A DNA stretch of 64,000 nt, taken from NCBI GenBank assembly GCA_903884005.1, contig CAISDA010000088.1, forward strand, positions 1-64,000. Direction: 5' to 3'. Below are positions 54,301-62,011 of this stretch, piece after piece. Position numbers and translations under genes: made by a program. Position 1 is the first letter of the stretch. The number at the start of each line of letters is the position of its first letter. Source of the stretch: an uncultured Ignavibacteriota bacterium (GTDB taxonomy: Bacteria > Bacteroidota > Ignavibacteria > UBA10030 > UBA8401). The notes beneath the pieces are model-generated. The model was not told the DNA's origin. It saw only the letters and a program-made list of their open reading frames with translations, and did no database searches.

Positions 54301-55894
54301 CTTTCAGGACGGCAGCAAGGTCCAGCGCACGCACCGAGCCGGTGAGCCGGTATGCCGGACCGTCCGGTTCGGTGAAATCGAGCGAACCCTGGATGCCGGC
54401 ATTTCCCTTCGGCGACGAAAGGAAACACTCGCCCTTCACCGTCTTATCGGCGGCTGTGAGTGAACTGCTGAAATGCGCTACGGGGATATCGTAGAACACT
54501 GAAGAATCGACGGCAACATCCAGATGTGTGCGGAGTTCGCCGATTGAGGACCCTTCGCCGTCGATACGCGCGGTGAAATTGAGCCGGGAGCGGAGTTCGG
54601 GCTGCCTGAAAAACGCCTTCAGGTTCACATGCTGCCCCGTCGCCGTTCCCGCATAGGTCATGACGCGTCCGGTCAAATTCATGACGCCGTCCACGCCGAG
54701 TATTCCTTCGGCAGTCTCGAGAGTTCCCTTGGCGTGAAAGTCGAGCGGCTTCCCGTGGAATGTGCAGTCAAGGACCGCACTGCCTGCATCGCCGTAATCG
54801 GGAATGGAAAACGAGGGCATCAGCGCCGGCACGTCCGAGGGCTGGATGACGCTCTTCACAGACTCGCCGTGTATGAACAGTTCTCTGGGGCGGTGAAGAT
54901 TGCTCACGGTGCCCTTCAGGTGCAGCGCCGACTGGTTGAAGGAACAATCGAGCCTGGTCACGTCGATGGAACTGAATTTTCCGGCCGCACGCGCGTCGAT
55001 GAAGACCGTCCCATTGAGAAACATGAGCGACGGCAGAAACGTCTGAATGTCGCGCGAGGCGACGGTGGATGTAACAATTTTTGCTTCGACCGGGATGAAC
55101 TGCAGTTCGCGCATGTCGTGAATGTCCAGGACGTCGATGCCCGAGGCCGATGCGCTGAGCTCGATATGCGAAAACGGAGTCGCCAGCAGGAGCGATGAGA
55201 CGGTCGTCAGAACGGGCGTGTGGACGATCTGTGCGGAGAATCTGTCGAGACGGAATTTTTCTCTGGGCGATTCGAACGACACATTATGGATCGCGACAGT
55301 TTGTTCCCGCTCCGAATACGTTCCGCTGAGGTCGATGTTGACCGAGTGCAGGTCGAGATGCGAATAATTGAGCGTGCGCAGGGAAAGCGAGTCGTCGTGT
55401 GTATCGGCAAGGGTGGTCGAGTCGATCAGCCGGAAATGCGCATTGCGGATGACCAGATGTTTTGCAATAACCATCCACGGTGACGGAGTCGAATCCCGCT
55501 CGGCCTTCGCCTTCACGAGACGGTTCACGTTCCACGTGCTGTCGGCGAATTTAATGAGCGTGACGGAGGGATTGTTCAGCTCGAGCGACACGATATTCAC
55601 TTTTTTTCGCCACAGAGGGAGAGGATCGTACCGGAGCGCAATGGAGCCCGACTCGATGAACGGCGCATTGTTGACATAGAGCGCAACCGTATCGATCTGA
55701 AATCCCGTGATGATATTCCCGTGTATATCGCCGATATAGACGGTGGCGTTGAGAGAATTCTCGACGGCCTTGTACAGCGACGCGCGCAGCGTGTTCTTGA
55801 ACGCAATTGTCTGCGTAAAAACCGCGGCGCCGACCAGCAGTATAATCAGCACAATGGCGGTTGAGACAAATATTTTGGCGAGTGTTCGCAGCAC
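51356..55894 (-). CDS. tamB: TamB-like translocation and assembly module protein
   Basis: The 1512-residue protein is anchored by an N-terminal helix (about 8-30) and has a long AsmA/TamB-type periplasmic body of beta repeats; the conserved DUF490 domain lies at the C-terminus (about 1200-1512), with SADPGNMNVSVQYPLGD and a final Phe (RLYYRFIF). TamB proteins bridge inner and outer membranes and are thought to move lipids or assist outer-membrane protein insertion. Length slightly above E. coli TamB (1259) is usual in Bacteroidota. rnr follows at 12 nt. Upstream lies rfaE2, separated by a 258-bp gap with a miniature repeat. Confidence 0.9.
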   Translation of the reverse strand: MLRTLAKIFVSTAIVLIILLVGAAVFTQTIAFKNTLRASLYKAVENSLNATVYIGDIHGNIITGFQIDTVALYVNNAPFIESGSIALRYDPLPLWRKKVNIVSLELNNPSVTLIKFADSTWNVNRLVKAKAERDSTPSPWMVIAKHLVIRNAHFRLIDSTTLADTHDDSLSLRTLNYSHLDLHSVNIDLSGTYSEREQTVAIHNVSFESPREKFRLDRFSAQIVHTPVLTTVSSLLLATPFSHIELSASASGIDVLDIHDMRELQFIPVEAKIVTSTVASRDIQTFLPSLMFLNGTVFIDARAAGKFSSIDVTRLDCSFNQSALHLKGTVSNLHRPRELFIHGESVKSVIQPSDVPALMPSFSIPDYGDAGSAVLDCTFHGKPLDFHAKGTLETAEGILGVDGVMNLTGRVMTYAGTATGQHVNLKAFFRQPELRSRLNFTARIDGEGSSIGELRTHLDVAVDSSVFYDIPVAHFSSSLTAADKTVKGECFLSSPKGNAGIQGSLDFTEPDGPAYRLTGSVRALDLAAVLKDPYYGSAISFSFAADADRFSLLEANANVRLQFMPSAFGAYMFDSASVSAETRQTAGGKTIRAFSPIADVTLKGDFTFDNVVAAVKAHAIGIRDAYREQRRLFGYAYGDSAVADMPAPVHSGTVQNEPFHIAYTATLKDLKPLSVFFNTASISALGTLEGTIAGDADTLSAEGRIAVTKGSYTQSETPVAVRDLWLTYGLTHMKRDSLFSQQSPMKVDIHFAAKDLRIGATILHSPSVLLNLQGRHGTLAVAGDIDTTMSIASSGTVDLVQPSHHIAFSTLNFRYHGFDLHNLQPVTLTIGETGIKLDSSLFAHGESQLVVYGSLDYGSRLSGAAFLTNFQFPDIRHFSLSPRFRANAALFGGAWDADLLVGGTLRSPTIYSSFRGYDIAYRETKFGTIAAKIEYADRLGDVTCRISHESASGAQQDLDLHGTIPLDLAFIGADNRTGIEGMDVLLTTDNIQMSLFDPFIPEISNVRGILKSSIRLTGSLKDPRFKGGATLHTGSFRLLNNGMTYQAEGKLKLDSTSVTLNEFTLHNLPTDYDAGGAEVDGYVLMKGFAPDEYHLRGRGELMVMQERVRTENRSFFGNLVAATGDDGMRFEGTYERSRLAGVILVRQANLDFPPTAQQSSSSTRISSIVTIDDTSRISADSALALEFINDLDRTFAKAPGFESTFIDGLSYDLQIQTQGNVSVRMIFNANPAAYEELYAELNGRLTLIKEGNNVRLTGTIRVADQSSYTWFKKFSASGSLIFTGPPDNPSLDITAKYDGTHTPAGVANAEDEKVVVTMKITGMRLRPDPIKFTVTRVDKNLKETEVTDDVQNNAVSFLMTSSPGVPGKFREELSNQDRANIASKVGNVLIGSVSGLVSSAIVDFMQRNKIPFVKKIEIRPTGGIGSTTSTTGVASRTDLDMRLSGEVLDAYYTIGGRVLSADPGNMNVSVQYPLGDKARRNFILEVERRVDDIGDNKNSTYMLARLYYRFIF

Positions 55895-55941
55895 GTGATA
55901 GTCTTGTGTAAATGTAATTACTCAGTGTCTACCAAAATCAT

Positions 55942-56094
55942 TGTCATCCTGAAGTAACGCATCTTGACTAAGGTCAAGAATCTTCATGCATACGACATAA
56001 GTATTTTGTCATTCTGAGCGCAAGCGAAGAATCTTGCATCGTCTTTGTATCCGGCAAGATTCTTCGGTCGCTGCGCTCCCTCAGAATAACAGGG
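55942..56094 (+). repeat. TCATTCTGA miniature element, copy 3
   Basis: About 153 bp from GTCATCCTGAAG to CCTCAGAATAACAGGG, in the opposite orientation to copies 1 and 2. It shares about 30 bp of 5' flank (TAATTACTCAGTGT, then ACCAAAATCATT) with copy 4. It lies between tamB and rfaE2. Confidence 0.75.
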
Positions 56095-56152
56095 ATTATT
56101 AATTACATTGAGTTACGTGTAAATAATGAATCTGCGCAGAGACGGGTATGTG

Positions 56153-56635
56153 TTATGTGAATCGTTCTTTGATGATATCGATGATATTCGTCGTGGAGCG
56201 GTCCGGTATGAATTCGATGGTCTGCACCGTTCCGCCGGCGGCTTCAACAACATCCTTGCCGACGATCGCGTTGATATTCCAGTCGGCGCCTTTGACGAGC
56301 ACATCGGGAACCACGGCGGAAATGATCGTGATGGGCGTATCCTCTTCGAACAGACACACGGCATCGATGCACGCGAGCTGCGAAACGATGTATGCCCTGT
56401 CCGCCTCGGGCACGATGGGACGAAGCGGCCCTTTGATGCGTTTCACGGACGCATCAGAATTCATGCCGACAACGAGTATATCGCCCAATTTTTTGGATGC
56501 GTTCAAATATTCCACGTGGCCTCGGTGCACAATGTCGAAGACGCCGTTGGTGAAGACGACGGAAAGGCCGAACGCCTTCCACTCCGCGCGCTGTTCGACG
56601 AGCTCTTTCAGCGTATACACACGTCCCATAGTCAT
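56153..56635 (-). CDS. rfaE2: D-glycero-beta-D-manno-heptose 1-phosphate adenylyltransferase
   Basis: Makes ADP-heptose from heptose-1-phosphate for the lipopolysaccharide inner core. The 160-residue nucleotidyltransferase has the HxGH signature (H37, H40) in GVFDIVHRGHVEYLNASKKL, the KRIKGPLRPI loop, and LVKGADWNINAIVGKDVV. It corresponds to the second half of E. coli HldE. It follows rfaE1 on the same strand, as in other bacteria with split HldE, but a 208-bp gap with a miniature element separates them. A second ATG lies two codons downstream (MTMGRV). Confidence 0.95.
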   Translation of the reverse strand: MTMGRVYTLKELVEQRAEWKAFGLSVVFTNGVFDIVHRGHVEYLNASKKLGDILVVGMNSDASVKRIKGPLRPIVPEADRAYIVSQLACIDAVCLFEEDTPITIISAVVPDVLVKGADWNINAIVGKDVVEAAGGTVQTIEFIPDRSTTNIIDIIKERFT

Positions 56636-56679
56636 TCCATTTTTTGTTGGTAATTACTCAGTGTGCACCAAAATCATTT

Positions 56680-56830
56680 TCATCCCGAGGCAAGGCATCT
56701 TGGCTGCGCCAGGAATCGTCATTACAATGACATACGAACTCTGTCATTCTGAGCGCAAGCGAAGAATCTTGCAACGTGTGTGCAACCGGCGAGATTCTTC
56801 AGTCGCTCGAGCTCCTATAGAATGACGGGG
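56680..56830 (+). repeat. TCATTCTGA miniature element, copy 4
   Basis: About 151 bp from TTCATCCCGAGGC to TATAGAATGACGGGG. It contains TCATTCTGAGCGCAAGCGAAG and the CCGGCGAGATTCTTCAGTCG arm. It sits in the gap between rfaE1 and rfaE2 and resembles copy 3 in orientation and 5' flank. Confidence 0.75.
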
Positions 56831-56843
56831 AATGAAGGAACGG

Positions 56844-57842
56844 TCATGCTCTTCCGTCGGACAGGATCTTCTGTTTCAGTATATCCGCGTCGATGGGCAC
56901 AATGCCGACTTCGCCGCACACGATGCCGCCTGCGTAATTCGCGATCGCGGCCGCTTCTTTCACTGTCGCGCCGCAGGCCAGGAGCATGGTCAATGTGGCA
57001 ATAACGGTGTCGCCCGCTCCGGACACATCGGCGATCTTCCGGGCGACGGTCGGGATATGCGTGACGTCCCCACTGCGCTCGAACAGGGTCATTCCCTTTT
57101 CGCTGCGCGTTAACAGAATGTTTTCCGCATGGAGCTTTTCAAGCAGCAGGCGGCCCGCATCCAGCACATCGGCCTCAGTCCTGAATTTGTTGCCGATGGC
57201 CTCTTCGGCCTCTTTTTTGTTCGGCTTGAAGAGCGTGACATTCTGATATTCAAAGAAATTGTTGAACTTCGGGTCGATCGTGACGATCTTGCCCTTTGCG
57301 TTGGCGAGGTCGATGATGCCGTGAATCAGGTCCTTCACGACGACGCCCTTATTGTAATCCTCAATGATGACCGCGTCGATCGAGTCGATATGTTCGGTCA
57401 GCACGTCGAGGATCTTCTGCTGTATGTCGCGGCTGATCTCGCGTTTATCCTCGCTGTCCACACGCACCACGTGCTGGTCCTGGGCGATAACGCGTGTCTT
57501 GATCGTGGTCGGACGGGTCACATCGGTGATAATGCCGTACGTCGGGCACTCCATTTGTTCGAGCAGTGTCCGAAATTCGCCTCCATGCAGGTTGTTGCCG
57601 ACGACACCCACCAAGATGGGCAGCCCTCCGAGCGACTTGATATTATTGGCGACATTTGCCGCTCCGCCGAGCCGTGAGGTTTCGCTTTCAATTTCGACCA
57701 CAGGCACTGGCGCTTCGGGTGAAATGCGCGAGACGTTTCCCCACATATACCGGTCTATCATCACGTCGCCGACAACGGCGATGCGTTTGTGTTTAAAATG
57801 CGCGAAAAGCTCGTTCAGCCGCGCAGACGAGAATGACTTCAT
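56844..57842 (-). CDS. rfaE1: D-glycero-beta-D-manno-heptose-7-phosphate kinase
   Basis: PfkB/ribokinase-family enzyme that phosphorylates heptose-7-phosphate at C1 in the ADP-heptose pathway. The 332-residue protein carries AVVGDVMIDRYMWGNVSRIS near the start, the substrate and lid region SRLGGAANVANNIKSLGG, NPK-loop residues in LFKPNKKEAEEAIG, and the anion-hole/catalytic motif VSGAGDTVIATL near 270. It matches the first domain of HldE. It is upstream of rfaE2 (208-bp gap) and may be transcribed with it. The upstream region 57843-58287 is gene-free and full of repeats. Confidence 0.95.
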   Translation of the reverse strand: MKSFSSARLNELFAHFKHKRIAVVGDVMIDRYMWGNVSRISPEAPVPVVEIESETSRLGGAANVANNIKSLGGLPILVGVVGNNLHGGEFRTLLEQMECPTYGIITDVTRPTTIKTRVIAQDQHVVRVDSEDKREISRDIQQKILDVLTEHIDSIDAVIIEDYNKGVVVKDLIHGIIDLANAKGKIVTIDPKFNNFFEYQNVTLFKPNKKEAEEAIGNKFRTEADVLDAGRLLLEKLHAENILLTRSEKGMTLFERSGDVTHIPTVARKIADVSGAGDTVIATLTMLLACGATVKEAAAIANYAGGIVCGEVGIVPIDADILKQKILSDGRA

Positions 57843-57968
57843 TCTGGAATCCTCTGTTATAATCCATAGTTACGGAGCTCAACGCCCGTAGTCCCTCAGT
57901 AAAAAATATACCCAAATTGAGGCCGTAAAGCAAGGCGCGGGACGGGGTGGGGGTCTGCGCGCGCGCAG

Positions 57969-58064
57969 GCCGGGCGAGATAACATCTCGCCCTACAATGC
58001 TGCGTTTGTGAAACAGGTATTTTCATGTGCTGTGGAGAACCCCACACTCATGAATGCTACAATG
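57969..58064 (+). repeat. GGGCGAG palindromic repeat, copy 8 (long form)
   Basis: GGGCGAGATAACATCTCGCCC, TACAATGCTGCGTTTGTGAAAC, then CTCATGAATGCTACAATG. Closely matches copy 5. It lies in the gene-free gap before rfaE1, facing copy 9 head to head. Confidence 0.8.
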
Positions 58065-58091
58065 TGTGTCTGCCGTTGATCGTGGCTTTTT

Positions 58092-58205
58092 GTAGCGTGC
58101 ATGAACCGGCGCTCACCACGCCGGGTGAAAATTGCGATTTTACGCTAATTTGGGCGCGTGTAATTCTATTTTCATAGCAGGGCGAGCTGTTAGCTCGCTC
58201 CCATG
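58092..58205 (-). repeat. GGGCGAG palindromic repeat, copy 9 (long form, inverted)
   Basis: Inverted relative to copy 8: TGTAGCGTGCATGAACC, CACCACGCCGGGTGAAA, then GGGCGAGCTGTTAGCTCGCTCC. Together with copy 8 it makes a ~240-bp inverted pair that fills most of the gap, followed by the terminator at 58211. Confidence 0.75.
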
Positions 58206-58210
58206 TAAAT

Positions 58211-58247
58211 AAAAAAGGCCGCTGCGATTTCGCGCAACGGCCTTTTT
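58211..58247. terminator. Intrinsic terminator of the 58288-64000 operon
   Basis: Stem AAAAAGGCCG / CGGCCTTTTT with a GC-containing inner loop (CTGCGATTTCGCGCAA). A-rich on one side and T-rich on the other, so it can act on the leftward operon ending at 58288. Confidence 0.85.
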
Positions 58248-58287
58248 GTAGACTTGCTTGCTGAGAACAACAGCGTTCCCGAACGAC

Positions 58288-59658
58288 TTATTTCATGAGC
58301 AGCATTTTGCTGGACTGAACGAATCCAGTGGATGTGCGCAGCGTATAGAAATATACGCCCGAGTTCATCTGCTTCGCGTCGAATGTGGCTGTGAAAGAAC
58401 CTGCTTCATAACGGCCTTCGGCCAATGTCGCAACTTCCTTGCCCAGCACATCGTACACTTTCAAGCTGATGTTGCTAGCCTGCGGCAGCGAGAACTTGAT
58501 GTTTGTGGTCGGGTTGAACGGGTTCGGATAATTCTGGCCCAGTGTGAATGTGGATGCAACGGCTTCGTTGTTGCGGTTCACAGAGGTCGATCCCTTGACA
58601 AAACGCTGAATGGTATACACGCCTGCTTTTGACCCGAACATGATCACATACACCGTATCGCCGTTTGTTGTCGTGGCCACACCGCGCGGACGCAATCCAA
58701 GGCTGTCGGCATTCGTGAAATTATTTGTACCAACCCATTTAATGCTGTCTTTGATGGCGTTTGTTGCCGGATCCCACAGATACCATGCATGCGAGCTAAA
58801 ATAGGTGATCTTGCCGGGGTTTTGGTTCGGCTTGTCGTTTCCCGAACCCGATGATGCCCACAACATGTCTGTTTTTCCCGAACGTGTGATCGATTCGCAA
58901 TCGAATCCTTTGAGCACGGTATCGGCTGTAAAGCCTAACAACGGATCGCCTGTATAGCGAACGATGCAATGCATTGTGTAACCGGCATAATACACTTTAT
59001 CGCCGGCCCTGGAAACGGTAATCGAACGGGAATAACCGCCCGTGGTATCCGTCACATTGCCTTGTTTCACACCGGATTTATTGAACATTTGCAGCGGTTC
59101 CTGACCCGGGAATACCGACGCTGTATAGAAATTGCCAGCCACATCGGAGGCGGCGGCAGTACTGCCGTTGGTCGCCTTTAAGACTGTTTTCAAGAGAACG
59201 GCACCCGTACGATAATCCAACAGATACACGTTATCGAACCAGACGAACAGGATATTGCCGTCGACTGTTGATGTCAGGCCGCGTCCCGTGCCGCCCTGTG
59301 CGCCGCCGAGAATTCCACCTTTGAATAAAGTATCGGCAACGGCTCCGCCTTTCAGGATCATGAGCGGTGAAAATGAGGCGGGTGTTCCATCAGCCTTAAA
59401 CACGCGTACCGGAAGTACGGCTTTCGTCACGCCAGTGCCTTGTTCTTTCAAGCTGTCGCCGGGCACATAGTAATTGTAATTGACCGTCCAGACGTTGCCA
59501 TCGAGACCGACTGCCACGCCGTGAAGGCCGTTTCCCTGACCGATCAGTACAGAGTCGGCTTTCGTATTGTTGGGGAACGATGCATCGTATTTATACTGTG
59601 CCTGCGTTACGGAAAGAACCGTCAGCATCGCTATAGCAAGAAGGAAAATTTTTTTCAT
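58288..59658 (-). CDS. Secreted propeller-type protein with T9SS sorting domain
   Basis: The 456-residue exported protein starts at ATG 59658, with GAGGA 6 nt upstream; an ATG 12 nt earlier overlaps that site. The signal peptide covers about 1-21 (TQAQ). The body (about 35-365) has repeats like NHL or quinoprotein beta-propeller blades (GLHGVAVGLDGNVWTVNYN; DGNILFVWFDNVYLLD), which commonly bind ligands or proteins. The C-terminal T9SS domain begins NYPNPFNPTTNIKFSLP and ends LLMK. It is the last gene of the operon with PorV-like and TIG proteins, and an intrinsic terminator follows. The function is unknown beyond secretion. Confidence 0.88.
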   Translation of the reverse strand: MKKIFLLAIAMLTVLSVTQAQYKYDASFPNNTKADSVLIGQGNGLHGVAVGLDGNVWTVNYNYYVPGDSLKEQGTGVTKAVLPVRVFKADGTPASFSPLMILKGGAVADTLFKGGILGGAQGGTGRGLTSTVDGNILFVWFDNVYLLDYRTGAVLLKTVLKATNGSTAAASDVAGNFYTASVFPGQEPLQMFNKSGVKQGNVTDTTGGYSRSITVSRAGDKVYYAGYTMHCIVRYTGDPLLGFTADTVLKGFDCESITRSGKTDMLWASSGSGNDKPNQNPGKITYFSSHAWYLWDPATNAIKDSIKWVGTNNFTNADSLGLRPRGVATTTNGDTVYVIMFGSKAGVYTIQRFVKGSTSVNRNNEAVASTFTLGQNYPNPFNPTTNIKFSLPQASNISLKVYDVLGKEVATLAEGRYEAGSFTATFDAKQMNSGVYFYTLRTSTGFVQSSKMLLMK

Positions 59659-59707
59659 GTGCTTCCTCATAATTAATTAGTGGATTGGGGTTGATTAACG
59701 ACTGTAC

Positions 59708-60964
59708 TTATTCTCGGCCGAAATACGGCGCACTTTGCGTTTGCATGTCAACTTTTAAGAGCACCTGCGGCGTCTTTGACGTCGGGTCATTCGCACGAAC
59801 AACATAGAGTATCGTTCCCGTGCCCCATTGGAACGTCACCACCGCGGGTCCGATCAGACCGCCGTAGAGTGGAACAGGAGCGGCGCCTTGTCCTGACACG
59901 ATGAAAATACCGGCGGCGCCATCGGTGCCGACGTAGAGGTTTCCCTTCACGTCGAATGTGATCGCGCTGATCTTGTTAAATTTGTATCCGGACTGGACGC
60001 CCAGATCGAAATATTTTACCGGCGTTCCCAGCGTGGCATCGGCGGCATTGATCGGGAATTTATAGACCGCCTCCGTCGTGTCGGTGGACGTCAGCACTCG
60101 TGCCGCGACGTATAAAGCGCCATTATACACACGGATCGAACGGACAGTGCCGTCGAATGGGAATTCACGAGTCTGTTTGTTTCTATCGATGCGGTAAATC
60201 CCTGTGTTCAGGTCGCCGCCGCCCCACATATTTTTTTGCGCATCATAATCGAAATCGTCGATGTTGTTCATCGGCGGAGCAGATGTTTTCGACACGTATA
60301 TTTTGGGCGCCACAACGGCCGTCGGGTCGCAATAGAACAGCGCAATGGCCCTGCGCGCGGCAAAGACCGTGTCACCGGGTCCTACTTTTAACGTTGAAAA
60401 ATTCGTCTCGGTTCCCTTCAGCGCGTACTGTTTCCGATTACCCGTGGAGGTGAACTTATACACGCCCATGCCGATGCCGCCGGTCGTGGTCATGGACACA
60501 TAAATATTTCCGTACTTGTCTGCAGCCACCGCCCACGCTTTTTCTTTTTCGAAATCGAGGCTGTCCGCATTGACGATGGACGGTTTGATGTTCACATATT
60601 TTGTGTCGCTGAATTTGTCGACTCCGATGATGGAGACCTTCACTTTGACCGAATCCTTGAAAAAGGCCGGTGACTTCACGCGAATGAGCGTCGGCGTTGC
60701 AGACAGGATCTGCGCGGGCGTGGCGTCGAAAAAGACGATCATCTGCGAAAGGTCCGTCGTAAAATTCGACCCGACAAGGTCAAGCGTCGTGACGCCCGAG
60801 AGCGCATACGGCGCATTTTCGGGCGTGATTGCCGTCACAACAGGTTGCGCGCCGGGCACAAAATTGGGATCATACAGACTTGTCGGTGCGTCCTTCTTGC
60901 ACCCGCTCATGAGTATGAAGAGTGCAGCGGCGAAGCAAAGGATTCGAGTATTCGTATTTTTCAT
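59708..60964 (-). CDS. IPT/TIG-domain lipoprotein with propeller repeats
   Basis: The 418-residue lipoprotein has a lipobox LMSGC near residue 22. An IPT/TIG immunoglobulin-like domain covers about 42-128 (VVTAITPENAPYALSGVTTL). A propeller-like region follows (about 135-415), with blades such as AWAVAADKYGNIYVSMTTTG and ISAITFDVKGNLYVGTDGAA. The IPT-plus-propeller build is like other surface lipoproteins of Bacteroidota. Genes on both sides are 24 and 37-49 nt away, so it is part of the PorV-like operon. A surface-exposed role is inferred. The upstream frame is fixed by its own signal peptide. Confidence 0.85.
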   Translation of the reverse strand: MKNTNTRILCFAAALFILMSGCKKDAPTSLYDPNFVPGAQPVVTAITPENAPYALSGVTTLDLVGSNFTTDLSQMIVFFDATPAQILSATPTLIRVKSPAFFKDSVKVKVSIIGVDKFSDTKYVNIKPSIVNADSLDFEKEKAWAVAADKYGNIYVSMTTTGGIGMGVYKFTSTGNRKQYALKGTETNFSTLKVGPGDTVFAARRAIALFYCDPTAVVAPKIYVSKTSAPPMNNIDDFDYDAQKNMWGGGDLNTGIYRIDRNKQTREFPFDGTVRSIRVYNGALYVAARVLTSTDTTEAVYKFPINAADATLGTPVKYFDLGVQSGYKFNKISAITFDVKGNLYVGTDGAAGIFIVSGQGAAPVPLYGGLIGPAVVTFQWGTGTILYVVRANDPTSKTPQVLLKVDMQTQSAPYFGRE

Positions 60965-60988
60965 ATGCGTCTATTCTGTCAAATGATG

Positions 60989-61987
60989 TTAAAAAAACAT
61001 TTGTATCGAAAAACGATTGACGTTGCCAAACACGCCGAACGGTGTGTATGCGTAATCCAGCCCGATTCCGATGCCGTCGAATGTGTGTTGAAGACCCATG
61101 CCAAGGGAATAACTCTGTTCATCGTAGCCGAACATATAGCCGCCGCGTAGCGCGAGCGTTTTCATGAACACGTATTCGCCGCCGATATTGATCGTTTCAG
61201 AAAAATCGCGGGCATTGATCGCATCCACCGAGACGAGGAACGGATCGGCGTTTTTATTGTCAGAGATCATTTCCATTACGTTTGCCGAGACGCCAATGCG
61301 GAACATGAGCGGCAGTTGAAAGCCTTCGCGCTGATATGTCACTTCTTTGGAGAAATTCTTCACGCTCGCCGCAAACGCCAGACTCTTAAAGCCGGTTTTA
61401 TACAACATGCCGAAGTCGAACGACATGACTTCGACCTTGTTGCCGGATGCGACAGGGTTCTTATTGGCATCGACGGAATTGAACCCGTCGCCGAGGTCCT
61501 GAATATTATAGGCGGCGCGGGCGCCGATCGAAAACCTGTCGCTGAGCGCACGGGCATATCCTATACCGAGGGATACGGCCACAGGCTGAAACGTTCCCAT
61601 ATCCATGTATCCATCGGCGTTGTCCGCCCGCACGGTGCGCAGGAACTCGCCGTAGTTGACGGATTGATACGTGAAGCCGAAGACGCCATATTCGTCATTG
61701 GGTGTTGCGATCGCAACGCTGCCGTAATAATGTTTGATGTCTGCGATCCATTGCGTGTTCCCGAACTCGACGTTCGTGGCCGATTGCATGCGCGCCATTC
61801 CCGCCGGATTAAAGAACATCGAGGAGGAGGAACCCTCAACGGACGTAAACGCTTCACCCATCGCCACGGCGCGGGGATCGGTCGCCACATTTAAAAATTT
61901 CAAACCTGTTTGCGCAAGTTTTGTGTTTTGTGCAAACGCCTGAACGCTCACACACACGAGGAAGACAACAACAAAATATTTTTTCAT
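60989..61987 (-). CDS. PorV/PorQ-family outer-membrane protein
   Basis: The 332-residue barrel-forming protein has a signal peptide (1-19, AFAQ) and the PorV/PorQ N-terminal pattern GLKFLNVATDPRAVAMGEAF, followed by SSMFFNPAGMARM (the family's NPAG motif). It has further strand-turn repeats and ends in FSIQMFF. PorV shuttles T9SS substrates from the translocon to the attachment complex; other family members are paralogues of unclear role. Here it is encoded within an operon of secreted proteins, 24 nt from both neighbours, rather than with the core T9SS genes. It may be a dedicated paralogue for these clients (inference). Confidence 0.88.
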   Translation of the reverse strand: MKKYFVVVFLVCVSVQAFAQNTKLAQTGLKFLNVATDPRAVAMGEAFTSVEGSSSSMFFNPAGMARMQSATNVEFGNTQWIADIKHYYGSVAIATPNDEYGVFGFTYQSVNYGEFLRTVRADNADGYMDMGTFQPVAVSLGIGYARALSDRFSIGARAAYNIQDLGDGFNSVDANKNPVASGNKVEVMSFDFGMLYKTGFKSLAFAASVKNFSKEVTYQREGFQLPLMFRIGVSANVMEMISDNKNADPFLVSVDAINARDFSETINIGGEYVFMKTLALRGGYMFGYDEQSYSLGMGLQHTFDGIGIGLDYAYTPFGVFGNVNRFSIQMFF

Positions 61988-62011
61988 AGTGGCCTGCTAA
62001 TTGAGAAACGC

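Noticed and set aside
58211-58247. Terminator considered as part of the GGGCGAG repeat pair
   Set aside because: Its stem (AAAAAGGCCG) is unrelated to the repeat core and it has flanking A and T runs typical of intrinsic terminators.
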